Notes: generated by a model not told the origin, from the sequence alone. 36,710 bases of DNA from an uncultured Lachnospiraceae bacterium (GCA_947063675.1 CAMSTM010000016.1:1-36710); one strand, 5' to 3'; positions 1 to 9,118 are shown, numbered from the stretch's first letter. Translations and numbers: made by a program.

Positions 1-1
1 G

Positions 2-637
2 CTTTTGCTATGCCGGTCGCTTTTTCAAGTTCCGCAAGTGTCATGTGGCGGCTGGAGCGAGAATGAGAAGATTATCAAAGGCGCTCAGGAGCTGATTGAC
101 TTCGTTAACGCAGGTTACCTTGAGAGCGGCGCACCGGGTGCATTCCCTGAGAGCCAGAACAAGATTGGTCTTACGGAAAAGGTTGCAATGATTGTATGTG
201 CCAACTATGTATGTGCAGAGGTAAACAACAACACAGGTTCCAACATTAACTGGGGTCTGATGAACTATCCTGCAGTTGACGGCGGCGCTGATTCTTCCAA
301 CGCTTATGCCGGCGCTAACTCCCTTGCAATTTCCAAGAACTGCGCAAATCCTCAGGCAGCATTTGATTTCATCATGTTCCTGACAAGCGGTGAGTTCGAC
401 CAGAAGATGGCTGACGGCGCTTCCCAGATTCCTGCAGATTCCAGAAATACCGCTCCTGCAATTATGAACGGTACTGTTGAGACTCTGCTTGCTACCAAGG
501 CTCCCCTTAAGTGGAACATGGGCCTTTCCGATAACTCCGACCTTGGTCCTCAGTTTAAGGATGTAGCAATTAAGTTATTCGAAGGCGGATTCAAGACAGG
601 TGAAGAGTTCGCAGCGGCTATGGACGCTCTGTACTAA
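2..637 (+). CDS. Extracellular sugar-binding protein of an ABC transporter, C-terminal fragment (5' truncated by window edge)
   Basis: ORF ...GGWSENEKIIKGAQELIDFVNAGYLESG...KVAMIVCANYV...NWGLMNYPAVDGG...SGEFDQKMADGASQIPADS is typical of family 1 solute-binding proteins; two permease genes follow. The first ~50 nt are ambiguous in frame. Confidence 0.85.
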   Translation, partial: LLLCRSLFQVPQVSCGGWSENEKIIKGAQELIDFVNAGYLESGAPGAFPESQNKIGLTEKVAMIVCANYVCAEVNNNTGSNINWGLMNYPAVDGGADSSNAYAGANSLAISKNCANPQAAFDFIMFLTSGEFDQKMADGASQIPADSRNTAPAIMNGTVETLLATKAPLKWNMGLSDNSDLGPQFKDVAIKLFEGGFKTGEEFAAAMDALY

Positions 638-665
638 ATCATTACAACAATTAAACAGACTTTTT

Positions 666-703
666 AAAAATGAGGTGGCACTATCGTGGTGCCGCCTCGT
701 TTT
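666..703 (+). terminator. Stem-loop between SBP and permease genes (attenuator/3' stabiliser candidate)
   Basis: AAAAATGAGGTGGCAC-TATCGTG-GTGCCGCCTCGTTTT: about 10-bp GC-rich stem (one U.G), extended by A/T pairing. Confidence 0.6.
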
Positions 704-724
704 AACGAGAGGGGTGACAGGAAA

Positions 725-1618
<894 letters not shown>

Positions 1619-1631
1619 GGAGGTGTAAAAA

Positions 1632-2507
1632 ATGGCCAGAAGTAAAAAAGAAAAAAACTTTAAACAGCCCTGGAACTGGTCCAGGGAAATACGGCTTTTG
1701 CCCGGTTACCTTATTGTTCTGATTTGGATAGGATTTACGGCAACCTTCCTTTGCTGGATTCTGGGAGCCAGCTTTTCAACCGCAAAAGAAATTTTCTCAG
1801 GCAAAGTGTTTGCTTTCGAGTCGGGTTTTCACTGGGAAAACTATGTAAATGCATGGCAGGCCCAGAACGTTGCAAAGTTCTTCGGAAACTCCCTGCTGTA
1901 CGCGGTGACAGCCTGTATCGGCACGCTTTTGATTTCTGCGCCCGGCGCATACGTTTTGTCCCGTTTTGATTTCTTTGCAAACAAATCCCTGAAGTCCAGC
2001 CTGATTATTGCAATGAGCGTTCCGGCGGTTATGATTATCATGCCCATTTTTTCACTGACGACGCAGCTTGGCATCAAGGGAAGAATTTTGCTGATTCTTT
2101 TATACATCCTTATGCATGTTCCGTCTACCACGACATACCTGCTGAATTTCTTCGCAACGCTGTCCAAAACCTATGAAGAGGCGGCAGCCATAGACGGATG
2201 TCCTCCGGGAAAAACATTCTGGGTAATTATGCTGCCTCTTGTTCAGCCGGCAATCATTACCGTTACCATTTTCAACTTCCTGGGCGTATGGAACGAGTTC
2301 TTCATGGCTTTGATTTTTGCAAGTTCCGCAGAGATGACCCCTGTCGGCGTTGGATTGCTTCAGATTGTAAACGCGATGAAGTACACCGGCGACTACGGCG
2401 GACTGTTCGCGGCAGTTGTTATCGTATTCCTGCCTACCTTCCTGCTTTACATTTTCCTGTCTGAGAAGATTATAGCAGGCGTTACAGGCGGCGGCATCAA
2501 AGGTTAA
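1632..2507 (+). CDS. Carbohydrate ABC transporter permease (MalG-type)
   Basis: EAA-loop 'EEAAAIDGCPPGKTFWVIMLPLVQPAI'; RBS AAGGAGGTG upstream. Confidence 0.93.
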   Translation: MARSKKEKNFKQPWNWSREIRLLPGYLIVLIWIGFTATFLCWILGASFSTAKEIFSGKVFAFESGFHWENYVNAWQAQNVAKFFGNSLLYAVTACIGTLLISAPGAYVLSRFDFFANKSLKSSLIIAMSVPAVMIIMPIFSLTTQLGIKGRILLILLYILMHVPSTTTYLLNFFATLSKTYEEAAAIDGCPPGKTFWVIMLPLVQPAIITVTIFNFLGVWNEFFMALIFASSAEMTPVGVGLLQIVNAMKYTGDYGGLFAAVVIVFLPTFLLYIFLSEKIIAGVTGGGIKG

Positions 2508-2525
2508 AACAGGAGGAACTTTAAA

Positions 2526-4700
2526 ATGAGCAAAACAAACGGCCGGGTTACTATTCCTACAGACGTGGACGTTATTCCGCAAACTCTGGAACTGTCCAGA
2601 CGCTGGGGCGCGGACGCAGTGCGCGACTGCGACGGCACGGATTTTCCCGTTGAATTGAAAGACGCGGGGATGAAGGTATATTCCACGTATTACACCACAA
2701 GAAAAGACAACGCATGGGCGAACGCCAATCCCGACGAGATTCAGCAAATGTATGTGATGACGCCTTTTTACACGGCAACAGAGGAACTTTTACGCATACG
2801 TCTTATGAAGGGCCTCTATCCCGATATGCTGACGCCCAACAGCCGGGATGATATCAAACGCTGGTGGGAAGTGGTTGACAGAACCACAGGCGAAGTTGTT
2901 CCCGCCGGGGACTGGACCTATGACGAGGCGGCAGGAGAAGTTGCCGTCAAGGCTGTGCCTTTCCACGACTATACCGTAAGCTTCCTGGCTTATATCATGT
3001 GGGACCCCGTACATATGTACAATGCGGTGGTCAACGACTGGAAGGATGTGGAACATCAGATTACCTTTGATGTGAGACAGCCGAAAACCCATGCTTATAC
3101 CATGGAACGCCTGCGCAAGTTTATTCAGGAGCATCCTTATGTAAACGTACTGCGTTTTACCACCTTTTTCCACCAGTTCACACTGATATTTGACGAACTG
3201 GCAAGGGAAAAATACGTGGACTGGTATGGTTATTCCGCTTCGGTAAGCCCTTATATCCTGGAGCAGTTCGAGAAGGAAACAGGTTATCCGTTCCGTCCCG
3301 AATATATCATCGACCAGGGCTACTATAACAACCAGTACCGGATTCCCTCAAAGGAGTTTCAGGACTTTCAGGCTTTCCAGAGAAGGGAAGTAAAAAAGAT
3401 TGTAAAGGAAATGGTGGATATCACCCATGAATATGGCAAGGAAGCCATGATGTTTTTGGGCGACCACTGGATTGGCACAGAGCCCTTTATGGAAGAGTTT
3501 AAGGAAATGGGACTGGACGCCATTGTGGGGAGCGTCGGAAACGGCTCTACCCTGCGCCTGATTAGCGATATCGAAGGCGTATCCTACCGGGAGGGAAGAC
3601 TTCTCCCGTACTTTTTCCCTGATACCTTCCACGAGGGCGGAGAGCCGGTAAAGGAGGCAAAAGTCAACTGGGTGACTGCCCGGCGCGCAATCCTCCGCAA
3701 ACCTATCGACCGCATCGGCTATGGCGGTTACTTAAAGCTTACGCTGGATTTCCCTGAATTTGTGAACTATGTGGAATCTGTCTGTAATGAGTTCAGGGAG
3801 CTGTACGACAACATCAAAGGCTGTGTACCCTACTGTGTTAAAAAGGTGGCTGTGCTGAACTGCTGGGGCAAAATGCGCGCATGGGGCTGCCATATGGTGC
3901 ATCACGCCATTTACTTTAAGAAAAATTATTCCTATGCAGGAGTGATAGAGGCGCTTTCCGGCGCGCCCTTCGACGTACAGTTTATCAGCTTTACGGATTT
4001 GAAGGAAAATCCCGATATTTTAAAGGGAATTGATGTTCTCATCAATGTGGGCGATGCCGATACCGCCCATACCGGCGGCGAGTGGTGGTGCGATGCTGAG
4101 ATTTCCTCTGCAGTCAGAAAATTTGTGTACGAGGGCGGCGGAATTATCGGTGTGGGAGAGCCCTGCGCCCATCAGGCAAACGGCCGCTTCTTCCAGCTTT
4201 CCAATGTGTTCGGCGTGGAAAAAGAGCTTGGCTTCACTCTTGGCTACGATAAATATAACCTGGAATGCCACAGCCATTTTATCACGGAAGACGTGAAGGG
4301 TGAAATAGATTTCGGGGAAGGACAGAAAAATATCTATGCCCTGGAGGGCGCTTCCATCCTTGCGGCAACAGGCGAAGACCCCAAGACAAAGGATGTGCAG
4401 CTCGCCGTAAACAGCTTTGGAAAAGGACGCGCCGTCTATATCAGCGGACTTCCCTACAGCTTTGAAAACAGCAGGCTTCTTCACCGGGCAATCCTCTGGA
4501 GCGCCGGCGATGAGGAAAATCTCCATCAGTGGTTTTCAGGCAACTACAATGTGGACGTTCATGCTTATCCCGAAAACGGCAAATACTGCGTGGTAAACAA
4601 TACCTACGAGCCTCAGAGCACCGTTGTCTACAAAGGAAACGGAGAAAGCTTTGAGCTGAATCTGGATGAGAACCAGATTATCTGGTATGAGATAGACTGA
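2526..4700 (+). CDS. gnpA: GH112 1,3-beta-galactosyl-N-acetylhexosamine phosphorylase family protein (GNB/LNB phosphorylase; Gal-Rha specificity not excluded)
   Basis: Full-length GH112 similarity: 'GRVTIPTDVDVIPQTLELSRRWGADAVRDCDGT', 'VVDRTTGEVV', 'YTVSFLAYIMWDPVHMYN', 'HEYGKEAMMFLGDHWIGTEP', 'RGRAVYISGLPYS'. Confidence 0.93.
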   Translation: MSKTNGRVTIPTDVDVIPQTLELSRRWGADAVRDCDGTDFPVELKDAGMKVYSTYYTTRKDNAWANANPDEIQQMYVMTPFYTATEELLRIRLMKGLYPDMLTPNSRDDIKRWWEVVDRTTGEVVPAGDWTYDEAAGEVAVKAVPFHDYTVSFLAYIMWDPVHMYNAVVNDWKDVEHQITFDVRQPKTHAYTMERLRKFIQEHPYVNVLRFTTFFHQFTLIFDELAREKYVDWYGYSASVSPYILEQFEKETGYPFRPEYIIDQGYYNNQYRIPSKEFQDFQAFQRREVKKIVKEMVDITHEYGKEAMMFLGDHWIGTEPFMEEFKEMGLDAIVGSVGNGSTLRLISDIEGVSYREGRLLPYFFPDTFHEGGEPVKEAKVNWVTARRAILRKPIDRIGYGGYLKLTLDFPEFVNYVESVCNEFRELYDNIKGCVPYCVKKVAVLNCWGKMRAWGCHMVHHAIYFKKNYSYAGVIEALSGAPFDVQFISFTDLKENPDILKGIDVLINVGDADTAHTGGEWWCDAEISSAVRKFVYEGGGIIGVGEPCAHQANGRFFQLSNVFGVEKELGFTLGYDKYNLECHSHFITEDVKGEIDFGEGQKNIYALEGASILAATGEDPKTKDVQLAVNSFGKGRAVYISGLPYSFENSRLLHRAILWSAGDEENLHQWFSGNYNVDVHAYPENGKYCVVNNTYEPQSTVVYKGNGESFELNLDENQIIWYEID

Positions 4701-4716
4701 TACCGGACAGCTTAAA

Positions 4717-4757
4717 ATAAGGCAGACATCTTTTTGTACAGATGACTGCCTTTTATT
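4717..4757 (+). terminator. Intrinsic terminator after the GH112 operon
   Basis: AAGGCAGACATC-tttttgtaca-GATGACTGCCTTTTATTT: 12-bp stem with one mismatch and a T-tract. Confidence 0.8.
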
Positions 4758-4810
4758 TATCCGCTTTTTGTCTGCTTTTATCTTCCTGCTTTGCGCCTGA
4801 TACCGACGCC

Positions 4811-5371
4811 TTACTTCCCGGCCTTTACACATTCAACCAGCGGCCTGATATATTTCTTATCGGATATATCGTAAGACCTTGCAATCATCTCCTCAAACTG
4901 CCTGTCCTTTTCATCCTTGTCCTTTTTATTCTTTATTTTCGTTTTCATCACGCCGGCAAAGGCTTTCATCATCATTTTTTCCATAAAAGGCATCTTCTCA
5001 TAGCGCAGGCCGCCCTGCATATAAAAATGGGGGATTCGGGAAAGCTCCTCCTCTGAAAGATTATTGCCCCACATTTCGGCTATCGTTCCCTCCTCCGAAT
5101 TCGGCATGGCGCCGGTGGCAAATACAATAAAACGCGGCGCCCGGCTGTTTTCGAAAAGCTCTTTTGCCTTTTTAAGCCCGTCAACTGTACCGGCATGCAT
5201 TCTGCCGCCAAAAATCACCGTGTCAAAGCCGGAAATTCCTCCGGCAGCCGCATCTTTCAGCTCCATAGACGTACAGTTATTTTCCTTTTCCAGACTGTCC
5301 GCTATCCATTCCGCATATTCTCTGGTAAAGCCTGTCACGCTTTTATACATCACCAATATCTTTTGATTCAT
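4811..5371 (-). CDS. Flavodoxin-domain protein (HemG/protoporphyrinogen-oxidase-like)
   Basis: 'MNQKILVMYKSVTGFTREYAEWIADSLE...FDTVIFGGRMHAGTVDGLKKAKELFEN' is an FMN-binding flavodoxin fold; RBS GGAGGAGG. Confidence 0.82.
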   Translation of the reverse strand: MNQKILVMYKSVTGFTREYAEWIADSLEKENNCTSMELKDAAAGGISGFDTVIFGGRMHAGTVDGLKKAKELFENSRAPRFIVFATGAMPNSEEGTIAEMWGNNLSEEELSRIPHFYMQGGLRYEKMPFMEKMMMKAFAGVMKTKIKNKKDKDEKDRQFEEMIARSYDISDKKYIRPLVECVKAGK

Positions 5372-5493
5372 CCTTTTCCTCCTCCATACTGACGCCCAAC
5401 TCCTCCGATTTGGTCTGCGCCATCTGCAGATTTGTCTCCGATTGATATCATTCTTCCAGAGACATAATATTTTTTCGCTCCCGGATTGCCGGA

Positions 5494-6543
5494 CTACATT
5501 TTTAATATTTCATCCTGGCCCGGACGTCCCAGATACCTGATTTCTTCTCCGTTTCTGACAATCTTGTCATTTCCAGAATCCATACTTCCGATAACGGCAG
5601 AAAAAATCCCTGCTTCTGCAAGCGCGCCTGTAAGCCCGGCTCCGTCTGCCGTTACCATAAGCAGAGCGCCGCCGGATAAAAGCTCATAAGGATTTAAACC
5701 GAAAAACTCGCACACTTCAATCGTTTCCTGTCTTACGGGAATCTTTTTCAAATCTACGCAAAATCCCATCCCCGCCTTTTGGGATAATTCCCACAATGCA
5801 CCGAAAACGCCGCCGTATCTTAAGTCGTGCATTACATAAGCACCCTGTTTAAGGGCAATCTCCGCCTCCAAAGCCACGGACAGAAATTTTTCCTGCGCCT
5901 TTGCTTCACTGACAAGCCTTACCGGATATCTCGTCAAAAGCTCTTTCTCCTTCTCCCCGGCAAGAATACAGGTTCCCTCCAGTCCAATCCACTTACTCAT
6001 GACGATATCAAACTTATGGCTTCCTTCCATTTCCCGGTAAATCACCGGCATTTGTTTTTCCGTATCTCCAATCGCCGTCGCCGTGATAACGGGACACCTG
6101 ACATAGCTGCTGACCTCTGTATGCCCGCCTGCAATCTGAACCCCCAGCTCCATGCAGCAACGCTCCGCTTCCCCCATCAGTTCTCTAAGCTGCGCCTCCT
6201 CCGTTTCCACCGGCAAGGTGACAGACAGCATGACAGATACCGGACGCCCTCCTCCCGCCGCAACATTATTGGCGGCTGCCATTACCGCCAGGTATGCCGC
6301 ATTTTTGACCGGAAGATTCACCGTCTCTGTGGAAACGGCCATTATTGCCGCCAGCTCTTTTCCTGCCTTTGCAGTTTTTTCTCCCTGCCCGGTTCCCTTG
6401 CCGTTCTCACTTTCCAACGCCAAAAAGGCGCAGTCATTGCCGACGCCTGCGCCTTTTAATACTTCATTTCTACGATTCTTAATCTTCCCCAACACGGAAC
6501 GCTTTAAGATACTTTCCGGCAGCTTTCCTGTTTTCATAATCAT
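5494..6543 (-). CDS. AIR synthase-related / HypE-like protein
   Basis: Conserved 'VGNDCAFLAL', 'NLPVKNAAYLAVMAAANNVAAGGGRPVSVMLSVTLP', 'AGGHTEVSSYVRCPVITATAIG' and 'HDLRYGGVFGALWELS' are the PurM/HypE fold arrangement. Confidence 0.8.
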   Translation of the reverse strand: MIMKTGKLPESILKRSVLGKIKNRRNEVLKGAGVGNDCAFLALESENGKGTGQGEKTAKAGKELAAIMAVSTETVNLPVKNAAYLAVMAAANNVAAGGGRPVSVMLSVTLPVETEEAQLRELMGEAERCCMELGVQIAGGHTEVSSYVRCPVITATAIGDTEKQMPVIYREMEGSHKFDIVMSKWIGLEGTCILAGEKEKELLTRYPVRLVSEAKAQEKFLSVALEAEIALKQGAYVMHDLRYGGVFGALWELSQKAGMGFCVDLKKIPVRQETIEVCEFFGLNPYELLSGGALLMVTADGAGLTGALAEAGIFSAVIGSMDSGNDKIVRNGEEIRYLGRPGQDEILKM

Positions 6544-8114
6544 CCCTCCGGTTCTGCTTCCGCCGGAGCCTCCGGTGCCGGTGCCGCATCTGCAGGCGGA
6601 GCCCCTTCTGCCGGTGCCCCTTCCCCGGGTACGCCTTCCGCCGGAGGCGCCGGCAAAGGAGGCGCTGCTTCCCCGGTACTGAGTGCAGCGACAACGCTCT
6701 TTACATAATCAATACTGTTCGTACCGATTGCCTCCATCATCTGATTATAGATATTAGGGTCTTCCGTCGCCACGCCCACTGTCGCCGTCCGGGGGGTCAT
6801 CTTGTAAGAGCTGGAATTCACCTGCTCCCGGCTGACCTCCTGCCCGTTCTCCTTCACAACCTTCCAGAGATTCGCCTTATAGCCGATATGAGCCGACTGA
6901 ACCGATATAGAGCCCACAGGCAAAGACGCGTTGGGGTAAATCACCTCCGTGTCAGGATAGGTCTGGCTGATAACCTCGCTCTCATATATCACCTGACGGC
7001 TGCTTTCTCTGGTTTCCATTCCATATATGGTAAATGTGATATTCTTATCATCCGTGCTGATTCCTTCAATATAAATCGGCGCTTCCGTATTATTGATAAA
7101 TTTGAAGTCCTTTCCGGCGGACTCCGCAATAGCCGCGTCGGCGGAAGGATTCACATAAGTAACTATCATGGAATGATTGTGTCTCTCCGTGACCTCAAGC
7201 TCAGACAAAAGCACCGCGTTATAAAGCGTTGTGGATACCTGGCAGATACCGCCCCCCAGGCTGTCCACCACCTGACCGTTCAGGTAAGAAGCCGCCATAT
7301 AATAGCCGTTTGATTCCGTAAAAGGCGATACCGCCTCGTAGGTTGAAAACTCATCCCCGGGATAAATGGTCGCTCCGTTAATCAGCGCGCACCCGTTGCG
7401 CACGTTAGCGCTTCTGGAAGGCCCTGAAGTCCGAAAGCTTGTGGTAAAGGTGCCAAGTACATCCTTCACTTTGGCAAGCTCCTCCTCCGCTCCCCTTGGT
7501 TCGTCCACAATAACCTCCAATTGGAGGGAATCGTCTCCTCTGTTCCATTCACTGTTAAAGAAATCGCTGATGAGCGTCTCGCAGGCCACCTCGTCCACTA
7601 TCAGCCCGGTCTGCCCCGGATTCACCACAAATCCGCCGCCCTCCCTGCTTAAAGTAGCGTCCGCCGCTTCCACATTATATACAGAGCACTGCTCGGCCAG
7701 AATGGTTTTAACCAATTCTTTATCCACCGACAGCTCCAAATCAAATACCTTATTTTCATATTGAAGGTCTTTAGCCGCTTTATACCTCTGTACGATATTG
7801 CCGCTCCGGCCGATTTGGGCCGCTTCCTCCACAACCGTCGGATTGTTCCAGCTAAGTCCCACATCAGCCGGAGTAATCTCCACGGAATTTCCATCCATAA
7901 TCATCAGGGTAATCACTTTCTCCGACAGACCGTCCACGTAATTCTCCACCATGGCCTTTGCATCGCTGACGGTCATTCCCCCCAGGGACATATCCTCAAT
8001 ATAAATGCCGGGTAAGATGGAGTCCTCCTCCTGCGCTTTCACCTCTGTCCCCCAAAGCCCTGTCAAAACTGCCGCCGTTAAAAAGCAGGCTGCTCCCCTC
8101 AATAATTTCTTCAT
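6540..8114 (-). CDS. VanW family protein with N-terminal repeat (YoaR-like) domain and Pro/Ala/Glu-rich C-terminal tail
   Basis: VanW signature 'ATIYPGDEFSTYEAVSPFTESNGYYMAASYLNGQVVDSLGGGICQVSTTLYNAVLLSELEVTERHNHSM'; signal peptide MKKLLRGAACFLTAAVLTGLWG. ATG at 8114 follows GAGGAAGG; the track start is 8150. Confidence 0.88.
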   Translation of the reverse strand: MKKLLRGAACFLTAAVLTGLWGTEVKAQEEDSILPGIYIEDMSLGGMTVSDAKAMVENYVDGLSEKVITLMIMDGNSVEITPADVGLSWNNPTVVEEAAQIGRSGNIVQRYKAAKDLQYENKVFDLELSVDKELVKTILAEQCSVYNVEAADATLSREGGGFVVNPGQTGLIVDEVACETLISDFFNSEWNRGDDSLQLEVIVDEPRGAEEELAKVKDVLGTFTTSFRTSGPSRSANVRNGCALINGATIYPGDEFSTYEAVSPFTESNGYYMAASYLNGQVVDSLGGGICQVSTTLYNAVLLSELEVTERHNHSMIVTYVNPSADAAIAESAGKDFKFINNTEAPIYIEGISTDDKNITFTIYGMETRESSRQVIYESEVISQTYPDTEVIYPNASLPVGSISVQSAHIGYKANLWKVVKENGQEVSREQVNSSSYKMTPRTATVGVATEDPNIYNQMMEAIGTNSIDYVKSVVAALSTGEAAPPLPAPPAEGVPGEGAPAEGAPPADAAPAPEAPAEAEPEG

Positions 8115-8155
8115 AACCTTCCTCATTTCCACATTTCTGTTGCTTACCATTTGCC

Positions 8156-8263
8156 TTAATACATAAAAGATGCTATAGTTGGTATAATCATAGCAAGCAC
8201 AAGCAAAATGATAATCACTCCTGAAACAACTTTTTTGCTTTTTTTATTATAAAAATTAAACAT
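8156..8263 (-). CDS. Small single-TM protein, 35 aa: MFNFYNKKSKKVVSGVIIILLVLAMIIPTIASFMY (not in the supplied ORF track)
   Basis: Hand-translated ORF with RBS GGAGG 6 nt upstream of ATG and an upstream TTGCAA-N17-TATAAT promoter; basic N-terminus plus one hydrophobic helix. Confidence 0.72.
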   Translation of the reverse strand: MFNFYNKKSKKVVSGVIIILLVLAMIIPTIASFMY

Positions 8264-8297
8264 TTTGTTCCTCCGATAAATCTCTCTTCGAAAGGAT

Positions 8298-8326
8298 ATT
8301 ATATATGAAATACCCATTTTTTGCAA
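8298..8326 (-). promoter_or_regulatory. Sigma-A-type promoter for the 35-aa ORF (and probably vanW)
   Basis: Minus strand TTGCAA (8326-8321), 17-nt spacer, TATAAT (8303-8298); overlaps the start codon of the plus-strand gene at 8305. Confidence 0.65.
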
Positions 8327-8916
8327 GTTTTATCATGTTCTGTCTGTGGCTTCTGTACACTCTGCACAGACAGCGCAGCAAGGAAGCAAATTCCGACAAA
8401 GATTTCTGGAAAAGAGAGGCCGCCGCAAACAGCACCCGCCGCAAAAGCCTTGACAATCTCGACTATATCCGAATTCCCTTTGAGGCTCTCCCCATGGATA
8501 CTCTTGCCGATGACCCGGCCGTTGCGGAATACCATGAGACGCTCCGCGAGCTCTCCAAAGAGCCAATCGTAAATTTTACCGGCATCAGCAACACGGATTT
8601 AAAGCTTATGTACGGCGCCCCCAACATAGATATCCTCTCCCGCTATGACCAGCGTTATACTGTGCTCGTCCGCACGCTCCAGAATTTTGCCCAGACTCTT
8701 TATGACAAAGGCTATCTGGACGAAGCCTGCAGGATACTGGAATTTTCCGTCAGTACCCGTACGGATATAAGCGCCACTTACAAGCTGCTCGCCACAATTT
8801 ACCGGGAAAAAGGCGAAACCGAAAAAATTGCCGGGCTGATTCCCGTCGCAAAAGAACTCAACAGCAGTCTGTCTAAGCACATTGTGGCAGCTCTTGAGGA
8901 GTTTCTCCCACAGTAA
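8305..8916 (+). CDS. Membrane-anchored TPR-like protein of unknown function
   Basis: N-terminal TM 'YPFFASFIMFCLWLLYTLHRQR' and C-terminal helical TPR-like repeats 'TLQNFAQTLYDKGYLDEACRILEFSVSTRTDISATYKLLATIYREKGE'; RBS AAAGGA. Confidence 0.75.
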   Translation: MKYPFFASFIMFCLWLLYTLHRQRSKEANSDKDFWKREAAANSTRRKSLDNLDYIRIPFEALPMDTLADDPAVAEYHETLRELSKEPIVNFTGISNTDLKLMYGAPNIDILSRYDQRYTVLVRTLQNFAQTLYDKGYLDEACRILEFSVSTRTDISATYKLLATIYREKGETEKIAGLIPVAKELNSSLSKHIVAALEEFLPQ

Positions 8917-9029
8917 CAGCCTCCCCGCTTTGATAAGCTCCGTTATTATTTTATGTATTGTCTGATAAATATATTCCGGTTTTCTTTCAGGTGTGTCCGA
9001 AATAACACCAGGTCTTTCAATATATAAAG

Positions 9030-9090
9030 GTCTTCGGATATTAATCAGGGAAGAGCCTGCGTTGCTCTTCCCTGATTTATATCCGAAGAC
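9030..9090. repeat. 61-nt near-perfect inverted repeat (27-bp arms, 7-nt loop) between the TPR gene and dnaJ
   Basis: GTCTTCGGATATTAATCAGGGAAGAGC - CTGCGTT - GCTCTTCCCTGATTTATATCCGAAGAC; one mismatch in 27. Confidence 0.9.
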
Positions 9091-9118
9091 AAAACAGCCT
9101 TCTTACAGCTCCTGTCCC

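Noticed and set aside
5343-5465. Minus-strand MSLEE*YQSETNLQMAQTKSEELGVSMEEEKDESKDIGDV upstream of and overlapping the flavodoxin start; looks like a broken small gene.
   Set aside because: One in-frame TGA, overlap with the flavodoxin RBS (GGAGGAGG naturally reads as Glu/Gly-rich codons), and no clear RBS of its own. Most likely coincidence.
6479-6694. 71-aa minus-strand ORF overlapping the vanW/AIR synthase junction, plus the plus-strand 176-aa ORF there.
   Set aside because: Alternate frames of the low-complexity Pro/Ala/Glu-encoding vanW tail; no start context and overlap with two supported genes.
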